A stretch of DNA of 64,000 nt from Closterium sp. Naga37s-1 (taxonomy: Eukaryota > Streptophyta > Zygnematophyceae > Desmidiales > Closteriaceae): assembly GCA_947471745.1 (NCBI GenBank), contig CANJKZ010000822.1:405001-469000 (forward strand), in the 5' to 3' direction. This document shows, piece after piece, positions 45,500 to 55,890 of this stretch. The stretch's first letter is position 1, and each line of letters opens with the position of its first letter. Position numbers and translations under genes: made by a program. Below the pieces are notes generated by a model that saw only the letters and a list, made by a program, of their open reading frames with translations, did not search any database and was not told where the DNA came from.

Positions 45500-47801
45500 A
45501 TGTCTCTCGCAGTGGCCAATAGCGGCCCGGTCTGCGCGTTTGAAGCCGCTCGCGAAGCAACGGCGCAGCGTCGCTACCCTCCCTCTTCGGCTAAATTATC
45601 CGCGTCCGAGCCTCCGCCCCGGGCGAAATGCCTCGGACCGAGCCTCAGGTCACGGTTCGGACCGAACCTCGGGACGCCCCTCAAGCCTTCTTCTTCCGAG
45701 CCTCTCCGCGCTCGACCCAGGAGCGCGGTGATCGTGCGAGCCGCGACGGACTTGTACCAAACCCTCGGAGTCCCTTATAACGCGAACAAACAAGAAATAA
45801 AAAAGGCGTTTCGGGAAATGGCGAGAAAGGTACGCGAAATTGAGAGAGAACGCCGCCGGTCATAAGCGCGCCGTCCTTCGCGATGTCTGCGATGTGTCGC
45901 ATTGCGCTTTCGGCCCCTTGTGTGTAACCCCAATTTTCACCTCGCACACTCCATCACCCCCCTTCCTACCCCCCCCCCCTTGCCTCCTCCCTCGCCCCCT
46001 TCCGCGCCCCCTCCCCTGCTACCTCCCCTGCCCACTCCCCGGCCGTCCCCACCTTCCCCATGTCCTTCCTCGCAGTATCACCCGGACGTGTCCCAAGCCT
46101 CAGGTTCGGCCCGAGCCTTCCAGGCTATAGTGGCGGCGTACGAGGTGTTGTCAGACGACCAACAGCGGCGCCTCTACGACCTTAGCGTCCAGCGCGCTGC
46201 AACTTCTGTTCGCACTGCTGCGAGTCGCGCGGCTGCTGGTCGCGGTGCTACAGTTGCTCGCGGCGCGTCTGTTCGTGTTGCTGGTGCTCCCAATCGCAGC
46301 TCCCCGCGGCATTGGTCGTCCGTGTCATCTGCCACGTCAGCACACGGATCATCTGCCAGGTCAGCAGCACCAAATATTCCAAGCACAATATTCATTAGGT
46401 TCACGTTCTTGGTACCCTTTAACCCCAATGGTTACCCCATACTTGTTGATTTGTCCTCTCCTCCCGTACCACCACACCAGCTTAGACCCATTCGACAGGG
46501 CGTTCTCAGCCTCGGTCCGGCCCTCCGTCGAGCCTGGCCCAGGTTCGGCCCAAGCCTCAACCTCAGAGTGCCCGATCTTCTCGGCGTGGTACCTGCGGTG
46601 GCTGTTCCACGCGCGGTGGGCGCTGGCAGTGCAGCAGCGCGCACGGCGTGTTGCGGCGTTCAAAACCAGGAGCAGCAGCGGCATGAGCCCCTCGTATGCC
46701 GCTACGGGAATGAGCAGGGGAGCATGGCGTGGTGAGCATGAGGCACACGAGGAGGAGCAGAGGCATGGGGGGGGAGAGAGGAAGTGGGGACACGCTCAAG
46801 GAGACGAGCTGGACTGGCGTACAGGGGATGGTGCAGGGCAGGAGGCAGGCAGGAGCAGATGGAAGGGAGCGGAGCAGGCTGGATCAGATGGGTTGCTGGA
46901 ACAGGGGGGACTGTTGGAGGGAGATGAGTGCAGTTCTGGAAGAGGAGGTGTTGCTGCTGCTGCTGCTGCTGCTGCCAGTGGGGGTGGTGGTGTTGCAGCA
47001 GCAGCTGGGGGCGGTTCAGGAGGAGTGGAGCAAGGGGCAACCTTGGCAGGAGAAAAGGTTTTCGAAGGCAATAGACCGCAGCGGGATGAGCCTAATCAGC
47101 ATCATGCACCCGCCACTCCCGCCGCCGCTGCCGCCTCTGCTGCTGCTGCTGCTGCTGTTTTTTCCCCGTATTTCAAAGCTTCAACCCTTCCTCTGGCTTC
47201 ATACGCCCGGTTCGTCCTCTCTTTCCTCCGCCACGCGCCTTCCTCCCTCCTCCACATCCTCCTCTCCCCTCTCCAGCCCGAGTGGCGGGCGTCTTTTGGC
47301 TCAGACCTCGTTTTCATCCTCGTTAGTATCATCCTCGGGGTTCTTTATGGTACCAACGCTACTTTAGCATGGCTGTCCTTGGTCCTTATCCTCTCTGCTA
47401 ACACGAGGCTCGGGTTGAAAGTTGCCGGAGCTGTCGCATGGAGGCTCGGGGGAATGCCGGGCCTGGGGATCGGCGTGGGGCTGCATGCCTTGTCGTTTTT
47501 GCTGGGGAATGTGCATCATGAAGCGGTGGGGGCTATGGCACTTGTTGTGTGGATGGGGAGAAGGGGGATGGGTGGTGGAGGTGTGGCAATGGCACCAACT
47601 ATTGTGGTGTATTTAGTCTACAAGTGTTTAGGGTTGGTTGAGGTAGTATGGTTAGAATGGAGGGATTGGGTACGGCAGAAGAGGGATACATTTGAAAGTA
47701 GCATTGGCGGATGGAAAGGTGTCCATACAGAGTGGGGTGGTGAATGTGTATATGGCCCTAGAGAACATGTACCACCTAACCGGAGCATGGCTCCGTTATA
47801 A
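45500..47801 (+). CDS. Plastid-targeted J-domain membrane protein, 3 exons
   Basis: The model joins 45500-45829, 46076-46359 and 46481-47801. Phases close and the product is 644 residues. The second donor (CCAG, then GTCAGC) is weak and was chosen because it alone keeps phase. The N-terminus looks like a chloroplast transit peptide (Ser/Arg/Pro-rich, then VIVRAATDLYQTLGV). The J domain spans about 83-150 and keeps its HPD signature at 112-114, split by intron 1. A long variable region rich in Glu/Gly/Ala follows. Three or four membrane helices come near the C-terminus (LVFILVSIILGVLYG, LAWLSLVLILSA, GLGIGVGLHALSFLLG). I infer an HSP70 co-chaperone anchored in a plastid membrane, of the CJD/J-like class. 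The exact orthologue is unknown. Confidence 0.8.
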
Positions 47802-48255
47802 TTCTGTGGTGACGTTGTAGTTTTATGTGCATTGAAGTAGCAGCTCTTTCTTGTATTTATTCGCTCAGCTTCCATGTGCTGAGTTTTGCATTTATCTAGG
47901 ATGTGCTTGTCTTCAAGAAATGTACCCCATTGAAGTTCAATTCACGGGGATATTTTTATCGAGTACGGAATGTGAGAAATTTCACAATCGAGAGGGCCCA
48001 CCCACATTCATCGCACCATCACCCTCCATTCCATTTCCCCGCTCTCGGTTTCTGCTTGTTGCCCGTCGCCTCTTGTTGTCCTGTCGCCATCGCGCCTCCC
48101 TTATTCCGCGACGGTGACGTTACTTCTAGCAGCATCACTGTGACTCGTATTTCCAAGGCTAACAGACCAGGAGGAGGGCAGAAAGGTAGAGAGGGCAGAG
48201 AGGGGCGGAGAGGGGCGGAGAGGGCAGAGAGGGCGGAGAGGGCGGAGAGGGCAAC
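47802..48255. other. Intergenic between J-protein and TRAX genes
   Basis: The right end has a GAGAGGGCGGA tandem repeat (48190-48250) directly before the TRAX start codon, in its 5' leader. No gene is seen. Confidence 0.4.
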
Positions 48256-51200
48256 ATGGGGGAGGACGACGGCTCTCCGTCAATCGCGGCGGAATTTGAG
48301 GGCTACGCGCGGGTTCTAGACGAGATAGTGCGTTGCAGTAGAGGGTGCGGCAGGAATTCGGAAGATGCTTGTGACCCTTTCTAGAATTGCTCCACGAGCA
48401 TCGTCACCCGAATTTCAGCCTCAAGCAAGTGGGCTCACCTCGTTCAGTCGCTGCACCCGGTTGAATTCGTCGTCTCTCTTCTCTCGCTCGTTTCTGTCAC
48501 CTTCCCCCGTTTGTGTCACATCGCGCGTGCAGAACGAGCGGAGGGAGAGACTGGTGAAAGCGAGCCGGGACGTGACAATACAGAGCAAGAAGATCATATT
48601 CGCCATCCACAGGTGCGCTGACGTGGCACCTGCTGACGTTGCGTGATGACGTGGCATGGTGCCTTTTACGCAGTGTCGGGAACCAGTTCGCCCGTTTTAA
48701 TCAATCACCACGTCACAAGACTTCACTCCCTGGCAGCAGCAGCAGCTAGCAGCAGCCTTGCGAGCCCACCACATCGCTCTCCTGCGTTCTGTACCTGCGT
48801 GCTGAATCTTTTTTTTATATTTTTCTCAAAGAGCAGATTCAACATACCTGCATGACTGAGTCCACACCACATTTCTACCCACACGTCTTTCTGCCCCCTG
48901 CCCCAACCCCACCTCTCCCCACCACCCCCCTTGTCTCAGAGCCACCACGCCTGCTGCCCTGGCAGGAGCAGCAGCATAGCAGCTGCCGACCCTGTGAGCC
49001 CACGATATCGCCCTGGTGGCTCGCGAGCTCAGTGCAGCAGCGCATACACTTCCCATCTAACCACACCTCCCCACTCCCCCCCACCTCACTCCACCCCTCC
49101 TTGTCTCAGAGCCACCATCCCTCGCGCCCTGGCAGGAGCAGCAGCATAGCAGCTGCCTACCCTGCGAGCCCACGGCATCGCCCTGGTGGCTCGCGAATTG
49201 AACGCAGACCACACATCTACTCCCCCCTTCCCTCCCTGTCCCACCCCCCACCCCTCTCCACCCCTCTCCACCCCTCTCCACCCCTCTCCACTCCTCTCCA
49301 CCCCTCTCCACCCCTCTCCACCCCTCCTCGTCAGAGCCACAAGTCCGCGCGCCCTGGCAGCAGCCGCGCAGCAGCTGGCCTCCCTACGAGCACACCACAT
49401 CGCTCAAGTGGCGCGGGAATTGCGAGCAGAGGACTACTGGCGCTTCACACGCGCGTACACGTGGGGGGTGGGTGGAGGGGTGTAGGGGAGACAGGGCGGG
49501 GCGGGGCGGGGCGGGGTGGGGTGGGGTGGGGTGGGGTGGGGTGGGGTGGGATGGGAGGGGGTGGGGTGGGCAGGGGAATTGCAAGCAGAGGACTACTGGC
49601 GCTTCACTCCCGCGTACACGTGGGGGGTGGGTCGAACGGGGGAGGGATGGGATGGGATGGGATGCGGTGGAATTGGGTGGGATGGGGTGGGCAGGGGTTT
49701 CTACGAGCACACCACATCGCCCAGCTGGCTTGCGGGCTGAGTGCAGAGGCCTATAGGCGCTTCACACACGCGTACACGTGGGTGGAGGGTGGATGAGCTG
49801 GTAGGGTGGGATGGGATGCGGTGGAATTGGGTGGGGTGGGGCGGGCATGGGCGCACCTGGATATCACATCGCCCAAGTGGCTCGCGAGCTGAGAGTGCTG
49901 AGGACTACTGGCGCTTCACTCGTGCTCACACGTGGGGGGGGGGGTGGGTGGGGGGAGAGGGCCTGTTAGTGTGCGATGGGATGCGGTGCAAACGGGTGGG
50001 GAAGGATGGGCAGGGGCTCTAAGTAGAGGGTACTGCATCCCATCAGTGCCCAGGGGGGGCCCTGGCATACCGCCTCAGCACTCTTTTTTGGAACTTCTCC
50101 CTTTTCCCGTTTTGGCGCTGCAAGAATCTGCTGAGGCGACGTTTTTTCTCCCTCTCCTCTCCCTTCGCCCGGGTCCCTGGCTGTTGCAAGAGTATGTGGA
50201 GGCGGCATCGTTCCTGCATTTCCGCTGCGTCCTCTTAGCCGTCCACCCCTTCGCTCTCCGCTCTTCCGCCTGCCCCACTGCCCCCTGCATCCATCCCACC
50301 CGCAGTTGCAAGAGTATGTGGAGGCGGCATCGTTCCTGCACTTCCGCCAAACTGGGCGCCTGCTGACCCTCGCCCAGGTGAGGGGGAAAGGGGCGGTGGA
50401 TGGCGGTGGGAGGCGGTGGGTGGGCATGGAGGGAATCTCGGGTTTTCTTTGAGCCTCCTGCGCCTCACCCATCTGCTCCTCACCCATCTGCGCCTCACCC
50501 ATCTGCTCCTCACCCATCTGCGCCTCACCCATCTGCGCCTCACCCATCTGCGCCTCACCCATCTGCTCCTCACCCATCTGCGCCTCACCCATCTGCTCCT
50601 CACCCATCTGCTCCTCACCCATCTGCTCCTCACCCATCTGCTCCTCACCCATCTGCTCCTCACCCATCTGCTCCTCACCCATCTGCTCCTCACCCATCTG
50701 CTCCTCACCCATCTGCGCCTCACCCATCTGCGCCTCACCCATCTGCGCCTCACCCATCTGCGCCTCACCCATCTGCTCCTCACCCATCTGCGCCTCACCC
50801 ATCTGCGCCTCACCCATCTGCGCCTCACCCATCTGCGCCTCACCCATCTGCGCCTCACCCATCTGCTCCTCACCCATCTGCTCCTCACCCATCTGCTCCT
50901 CACCCATCTGCGCCCCACCCATCTGCGCCTCACCCATCTGCTCCTCACCCATCTGCTCCTGGCTTCTCTGCTCCTGCTCCCCATTCACCTTGTTGGCCTC
51001 TCAACTTTGTTGCTATTCTTGGCGGCCTGCCTTGCCATGCCCTGCGCAGGAGAGCACAAGAGGTGTTTCATGTGCGGCCGCCGCCCATCCTGGGCATTCT
51101 GGACCTGGGGATGCCCAGGAGGGGCGGCGGCCGTTCCATGTGCATGAGCAATATGAGTAGCGTGAGCAATGCAGCGTTCCATGTGCATGAGCAATATGAG

Positions 51201-53944
51201 TAGCGTGAGCAATGCAGCGTTCCATGTGCATGAGCAATATGAGTAGCGTGAGCAATGCAGCGTTCCATGTGCATGAGCAATATGAGTAGCGTGAGCAATG
51301 CAGCGTTCCATGTGCATGAGCAATATGAGTAGCGTGAGCAATGCAGCGTTCCATGTGCATGAGCAATACGAGTAGCGTGAGCAATGCAGCGTTCCATGTG
51401 CATGAGCAATATGAGTAGCGTGAGCAATGCAGCGTTCCATGTGCATGAGCAATATGAGTAGCGTGAGCAATGCAGCGTTCCATGTGCATGAGCAATATGA
51501 GTAGCGTGAGCAATGCAGCGTTCCATGTGCATGAGCAATATGAGTAGCGTGAGCAATGCAGCGTTCCATGTGCATGAGCAATATGAGTAGCGTGAGCAAT
51601 GCAGCGTTCCATGTGCATGAGCAATATGAGTAGCGTGAGCAATGCAGCGTTCCATGTGCATGAGCAATATGAGTAGCGTGAGCAATGCAGCGTTCCATGT
51701 GCATGAGCAATATGAGTAGCGTGAGCAATGCAGCGTTCCATGTGCATGAGCAATATGAGTAGCGTGAGCAATGCAGCGTTCCATGTGCATGAGCAATACG
51801 AGTAGCGTGAGCAATGCAGCGTTCCATGTGCATGAGCAATATGAGTAGCGTGAGCAATGCAGCGTTCCATGTGCATGAGCAATATGAGTAGCGTGAGCAA
51901 TGCAGCGTTCCATGTGCATGAGCAATATGAGTAGCGTGAGCAATGCAGCGTTCCATGTGCATGAGCAATATGAGTAGCGTGAGCAATGCAGCGTTCCATG
52001 TGCATGAGCAATATGAGTAGCTTGAGCAATGCAGCGTTCCATGTGCATGAGCAATATGAGTAGCGTGAGCAATGCAGCGTTCCATGTGCATGAGCAATAT
52101 GAGTAGCGTGAGCAATGCAGCGTTCCATGTGCATGAGCAATATGAGTAGCGTGAGCAATGCAGCGTTCCATGTGCATGAGCAATATGAGTAGCGTGAGTA
52201 ATGCAGCGTTCCATGTGCATGAGCAATATGAGTAGCGTGAGCAATGCAGCGTTCCATGTGCATGAGCAATATGAGTAGCGTGAGCAATGCAGCGTTCCAT
52301 GTGCATGAGCAATATGAGTAGCGTGAGCAATGCAGCGTTCCATGTGCATGAGCAATATGAGTAGCGTGAGCAATGCAGCGTTCCATGTGCATGAGCAATA
52401 TGAGTAGCGTGAGCAATGCAGCGTTCCATGTGCATGAGCAATATGAGTAGCGTGAGCAATGCAGCGTTCCATGTGCATGAGCAATACGAGTAGCGTGAGC
52501 AATGCAGCGTTCCATGTGCATGAGCAATATGAGTAGCGTTAGCAATGCAGCGTTCCATGTGCATGAGCAATATGAGTAGCGTGAGCAATGCAGCGTTCCA
52601 TGTGCATGCCCTCCTCTTACCTATCCACCTATGCTCTCTGTACTGCATTGCTCACGCTACTCATACTGCTCACACTGTATGCCCTCCTCTGCACTCCTTC
52701 CACTGCACTCTTGCCCAGGTGAACGGTGCGTTTGAAGGCATTCTGGACCGCGATGGCCGAGCCTTCCACGTGCATGCTGCTGACTATGTGCTGGGGGTGA
52801 GTGCAAAAGGGTGAGGAGGGAGGGAGTGCTGCATTAGTGCTGGGTAAGTGGTGCGTCCGTGAGTGGACTTTTCCTGGTGTACACCAGAAAATATACATAT
52901 ATGTGCGTATACGTATGTATTTAGATGATACATTACGTGTTTCCCCTGCCTCCCCTCCTCCCTTCCAGCTCGCTGATTTGACCGGAGAAGTCATGAGGCT
53001 AGCTGTGTCAAGCCGTGCAGCTGCTGCTGCTGACGGTGGTGGTGGCGCTGCTGCTGATAACGCGGGTGGTGGTGATGGTGGTGCGGGCTCCACTGGAAAA
53101 GGGACCAGCAGGCGAGGGAAGAGGCAACGGGAACAACCAGAGGCTCAAGCAAAGGCTTCAGGTGCCGAGCCTGCGGCTGCCTCCGAACCTGTTGCCGCGG
53201 CCGAGCCTGAAGCAGAGGCTGGAGAGGGGAGAGGGGAATTGGTGGTGGATGCAGATGCGTGTCGGTTGTTCGTGCAGAGGCTGTATGCAGGGTTCAGCCT
53301 GCTGCCTAGGAGCAGCGAGCTGGGTAAGGAGATGGGGAAGAAGATGGACGTGATGCTGGCGAGCCTCAACAAGATTGAGAACGGTGAGAGGGAGTTCCTG
53401 GGCATGTGAAGCGGTTCCTGGATGTATGACGGGGTTTCAGGACTACAGAGGTGGTCCAGCTATATGCAGGGTTCCGTCTCCTTCCCAGGAGCAGCGAGGT
53501 GGGGAAGGAGATGGGAAAGAAGATGGATGTCATGCTGGCGAGCCTCAACAAGATTGAGAACGGTTAGAGGGCGTGTGAAGGGGTTTCTGGGCGTGTGAAG
53601 GGGTTTCTGGGCGTGTGAAGGGGTTTCTGGGCGTGTGAAGGGATTTCTGGGGAGGGGCGTGTTTGAGGCACTAAGCTTGGGGCTTTTGAGTCGACTCAAA
53701 AGTCACCTGTGGGGAGGAAGAGAGACGTGATGGCTATGTGGAGTTAGCTATTTCCTTCCGCTGTCTTCTCCCCCCTTCCAACACACACCCTTTACCGTTC
53801 TACACTCGCTCTCTGACCCATCCCAACCCCTCTCTGCCCCTCCCAGTGTCGTACACTCGCTTTGTGCGAGGGTCAGAGTATCCAGAAGATCTGCTGCAGC
53901 TGGGATTGGAGGGGAGGGAGGCAGGAGGAGTAGAGGGGGAGTGA
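48256..53944 (+). CDS. TRAX: Translin-associated factor X (TRAX), 7 exons
   Basis: The model joins 48256-48327, 48533-48612, 49335-49467, 50306-50377, 52719-52796, 52969-53383 and 53847-53944. Phases close and the product is 315 residues. It follows TRAX colinearly: [21 protein letters not shown], then [68 protein letters not shown], and [17 protein letters not shown]. The glutamates of LQEYVEA and the Asp/Glu of ADLTGEVMR, which form the TRAX nuclease centre, are present. TRAX pairs with translin in C3PO, an RNase that cleaves small-RNA passenger strands and tRNA fragments. An Ala/Gly/Glu-rich insertion of about 75 residues in exon 6 is not typical. No translin gene is seen here. Confidence 0.92.
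48715..49235 (+). repeat. Three echoes of TRAX exon 3 (5' part)
   Basis: Copies near 48720-48790 (decayed), 48938-49055 and 49112-49235 repeat the exon-3 start (CAGAGCCACNNNNNNNCGCC, CCCTGGCAGSAGCAGC, GCGAGCCCACNNCATCGCCC) in tandem with C-rich intron. The true exon starts at 49335. Copies two and three extend into CTCGCGA.TT.A.CGCAG before diverging. Confidence 0.85.
49560..49940 (+). repeat. Three echoes of TRAX exon 3 (3' part plus donor)
   Basis: Downstream copies of GAGGACTACTGGCGCTTCAC, GCGTACACGTGGG and the GTGGGT donor lie at about 49577-49632, 49700-49790 and 49860-49950. They are joined by GGGAT/GGGGT-type simple sequence. Confidence 0.88.
50110..50240 (+). repeat. Two echoes of TRAX exon 4 (5' part)
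   Basis: A decayed copy at about 50119-50150 (CTGCAAGAATCTGCTGAGGC) and a near-perfect copy at 50183-50225 (TTGCAAGAGTATGTGGAGGC) precede the true exon at 50306. Confidence 0.85.
50455..50964. repeat. 15-bp minisatellite in TRAX intron 4
   Basis: About 33 tandem copies of CTCACCCATCTGCKC (K = G or T, giving CTGCGC and CTGCTC types) lie 80 bp after the exon-4 donor. The two unit types are interspersed. In-frame open reading on both strands (HPSAP repeats, [10 protein letters not shown] repeats) is an artefact of the 15-bp period. Confidence 0.95.
51050..51170 (+). repeat. Decayed echo of TRAX exon 5
   Basis: The stretch GGGCATTCTGGACCTGGGGA, GGCGGCGGCC, GTTCCATGTGCATGAGC is alignable to exon 5 (AGGCATTCTGGACCGCGATG, GCCGAGCC, TTCCACGTGCATGCTGC). 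It runs directly into the 43-bp minisatellite. Confidence 0.65.
51132..52608. repeat. 43-bp minisatellite, about 34 copies
   Basis: The unit is GCGTTCCATGTGCATGAGCA followed by ATATGAGTAGCGTGAGCAATGCA. Copies are nearly identical apart from scattered single changes (for example ATACGAG at 51366, 51795 and 52485). Because 43 is not a multiple of three, all three minus-strand frames stay open, giving spurious products of 505-526 residues. It lies in TRAX intron 4, 110 bp before exon 5, and there are no unique spacers. Confidence 0.97.
52644..52675. repeat. Inverted single copy of the 43-bp repeat
   Basis: TGCATTGCTCACGCTACTCA followed by TACTGCTCAC is the reverse complement of most of one minisatellite unit, with one or two changes. 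It lies 36 bp after the array and could fold back on the last unit. Confidence 0.85.
53440..53575 (+). repeat. Echo of TRAX exon 6 (3' part)
   Basis: A copy of [20 protein letters not shown] and [14 protein letters not shown] follows exon 6; the donor is mutated to GTTAGA. It is followed by a 20-bp repeat (GCGTGTGAAGGGGTTTCTGG, four copies, 53569-53648) and then by the palindrome at 53683. Confidence 0.88.
53683..53702. repeat. 20-bp perfect palindrome CTTTTGAGTCGACTCAAAAG
   Basis: Identical over all 20 bases to the palindrome at 28844-28863 in another gene. It lies just beyond the exon-6 echo and its short tandem repeat. Confidence 0.95.
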
Positions 53945-53979
53945 AGAGGGGCATTCACATCTAGTGGAACGGGCTGTGA

Positions 53980-54190
53980 GTGAAGGTGCGAGGGTCGGAG
54001 TATCCAGGAGATCTGCTGCAGCTGGGATTGGAGGGGAGGGAGGGAGCAGCAGAGGGGGGAGTGAAGGGGAGTATCCACATCAAGTGGTATGCGCTGTGAG
54101 TGAAGGTGTGGAGGGTCAGAGTAACCGGAAGATTTGCTGCAGCTGGGATCGGAGGGGAGGGAGGGGGGAGCAGAGGGGGAGTGAAGCGGG
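53980..54190 (+). repeat. Two echoes of the TRAX 3' end, stop codon included
   Basis: Copies near 53985-54065 and 54108-54187 repeat the last exon (GTGCGAGGGTC.GAGTATCC, GATCTGCTGCAGCTGGGATT, GAGGGGGGAGTGAAG) downstream of the true stop at 53944. They are substituted and shifted in frame. They probably lie in the 3' UTR. Confidence 0.85.
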
Positions 54191-54424
54191 GATATGAGTG
54201 GTAGTAAGAGCTGTGAGCAGATGTAAATACTAGCGGGTGTGCGAGGGGTGCTGGTGATTAGTTCAAAGGCCTGAAAAGATGGCTACTGATTCTCTTGTAA
54301 GAGTATTGCTGCTACTGTTTCTCTTGTAATTTGTAAGACACTGGTACTTGATTTTGAGAGGTACTATCTAGTCAGTACTGGTACCGTTGATAAGTAATTT
54401 GGCATGGAGATGCACGCATGCTAA

Positions 54425-54891
54425 GGGTGCATTCCTGTGGGGACACTTGTGTCTCAATCACAAATGCGAATCGGCTTTCGGCGACTTGTACTGTGTTTAT
54501 TATTGGTCAGCGTGAAACGCGCTGACATCGCTGTCGAATTGTGAAACGACCCGTCATTGTTAAAGAATCGCACGCGACTCGAAATGCCCGACACGACCAC
54601 ATGCACCTGGACATCCGAAAATGCCAATTTTGCGAGGGAAAAGATCCCGCGCATCGAAACCACGCCCCTGCTCGGAGGTTGAAAATACGGGTGTACTGTC
54701 ACCCAGTCAAATGCACACACCTGTACATCTCTTTTTTATCCCCGCCAGTGAAACATGTCCAACTGAACCTGCCAATATGTCGCCCTACATCGCGGTACAT
54801 TCGATGTTTGTGACACAACATTGGGAAAATTAACAGGCGCGACTCGGGAAAACGGGGATTGAGACACAAGTGTCCCCACAGGAATGGACCC
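54425..54891. mobile_element. PIF/Harbinger-type MITE (467 bp)
   Basis: Inverted repeats of about 35 bp with one mismatch start GGGTGCATTCCTGTGGGGAC, and the right end is the complement. They are flanked by TAA duplications (54422-54424, 54892-54894). No coding capacity. End sequence differs from the elements at 3391 and 34748, so it is a distinct family. Confidence 0.87.
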
Positions 54892-54894
54892 TAA

Positions 54895-55250
54895 GTTCAA
54901 ATTGCTACACAATGGTGAATGCAGCATACATGTATATTATTTACAGGATATACACATTGCAACGCTATTCCCTAGCCATACACAACTGTAATATGAACAC
55001 AATTTTGTCAAGCATGTAGGCAACAAGCAAGGAACACACACCAAGCTGTACACATACATACGAATTCGCCCCAGAGATATTCGGATGCAATCACCTATCC
55101 TCTTCACCTCACACTCACCTATCCTCTTCAGTCACACCACACCACTAGCTCAGCACTGCATCAAGCAGGACTGCCACCACTCCTATCACCACCACACCCC
55201 TCCCACCTCCCATCCTCACTCCACGACTCCCACCCTTACCATCTCACCCC
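54895..55250. other. Spacer between TRAX and the Rieske oxygenase
   Basis: No gene is seen. AT-rich 54900-55080, then a duplicated phrase CACCTATCCTCTTCA (55091 and 55113). Confidence 0.4.
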
Positions 55251-55254
55251 TCCC

Positions 55255-55890
55255 ATGGTCACACTATACATCAGCATGAGCGTAGTCGCCGTGATGAGCA
55301 AACTGCGGTGCAAGCTCATACTACTACCGCCCCTTTCAACACTCCACGTCTCCCACCCTCACCACCACACCCCTCCCATGGTCACACTATACATCAGCAT
55401 GAGCGTAGTCGCCGTGATGAGCAAACTGCGGTGCAAGCTCATACTACTACCGCCCCTTTCAACACTCCACGTCTCCCACCCTCACCACCACACCCCTCCC
55501 ATGGTCACACTATACATCAGCATGAGCGTAGTCGCCGTGATGAGCAAACTGCGGTGCAAGCTCATACTACTACCGCCCCTTTCAACACTCCACGTCTCCC
55601 ACCCTCACCACCACACCCCTCCCATGGTCACACTATACATCAGCATGCGCGTAGTCGTGGTGGTGAACTAACTGCGGTGCAAGCTCGTACTTCTACCGCC
55701 CCTTTCAACACTTTTTCGCCCTACCACACCCCTCCCTCCCACCTCTCACCCTACCATGCTCACTCCACGTCAGCGTGCACATAGTCCCGATGAACAAACT
55801 GCGGTTCAAGCTCATACCTGTTCTACCTCACTCAACACTCCCAGTCTCCCACCCTCCCCTCCCCACCACACCCCTCCCATGCTCACTCCA
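55255..55890 (-). repeat. 123-bp tandem echo array of the Rieske oxygenase 3' end
   Basis: Five copies of the gene's last ~45 coding bases plus stop codon and ~75 bp of 3' flank follow the true end at 55883. A landmark (TCAGC.TG) is at 55271, 55394, 55517, 55640, 55770 and, in the true gene, 55893: spacing 123, 123, 123, 130, 123. On the minus strand the copies read as variants of YELEPQFVHRDYVHADVE. The three distal copies are nearly identical to each other and more diverged from the gene than the nearest copy. Confidence 0.92.

Noticed and set aside
50235..50988. Open frames of MGEEQ, RRRWV or HPSAP repeats
   Set aside because: These are translations of a 15-bp intronic minisatellite, whose period is a multiple of three and so keeps frames open.
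51132..52608. CRISPR-like array
   Set aside because: Units are contiguous 43-bp copies with no unique spacers and lie in an intron of a eukaryotic gene.
51013..52648. Three long minus-strand open frames of 505-526 residues (repeats of [19 protein letters not shown] type)
   Set aside because: They are generated by the 43-bp satellite, which contains no stop in any minus-strand frame; there are no splice signals, domains or codon bias.
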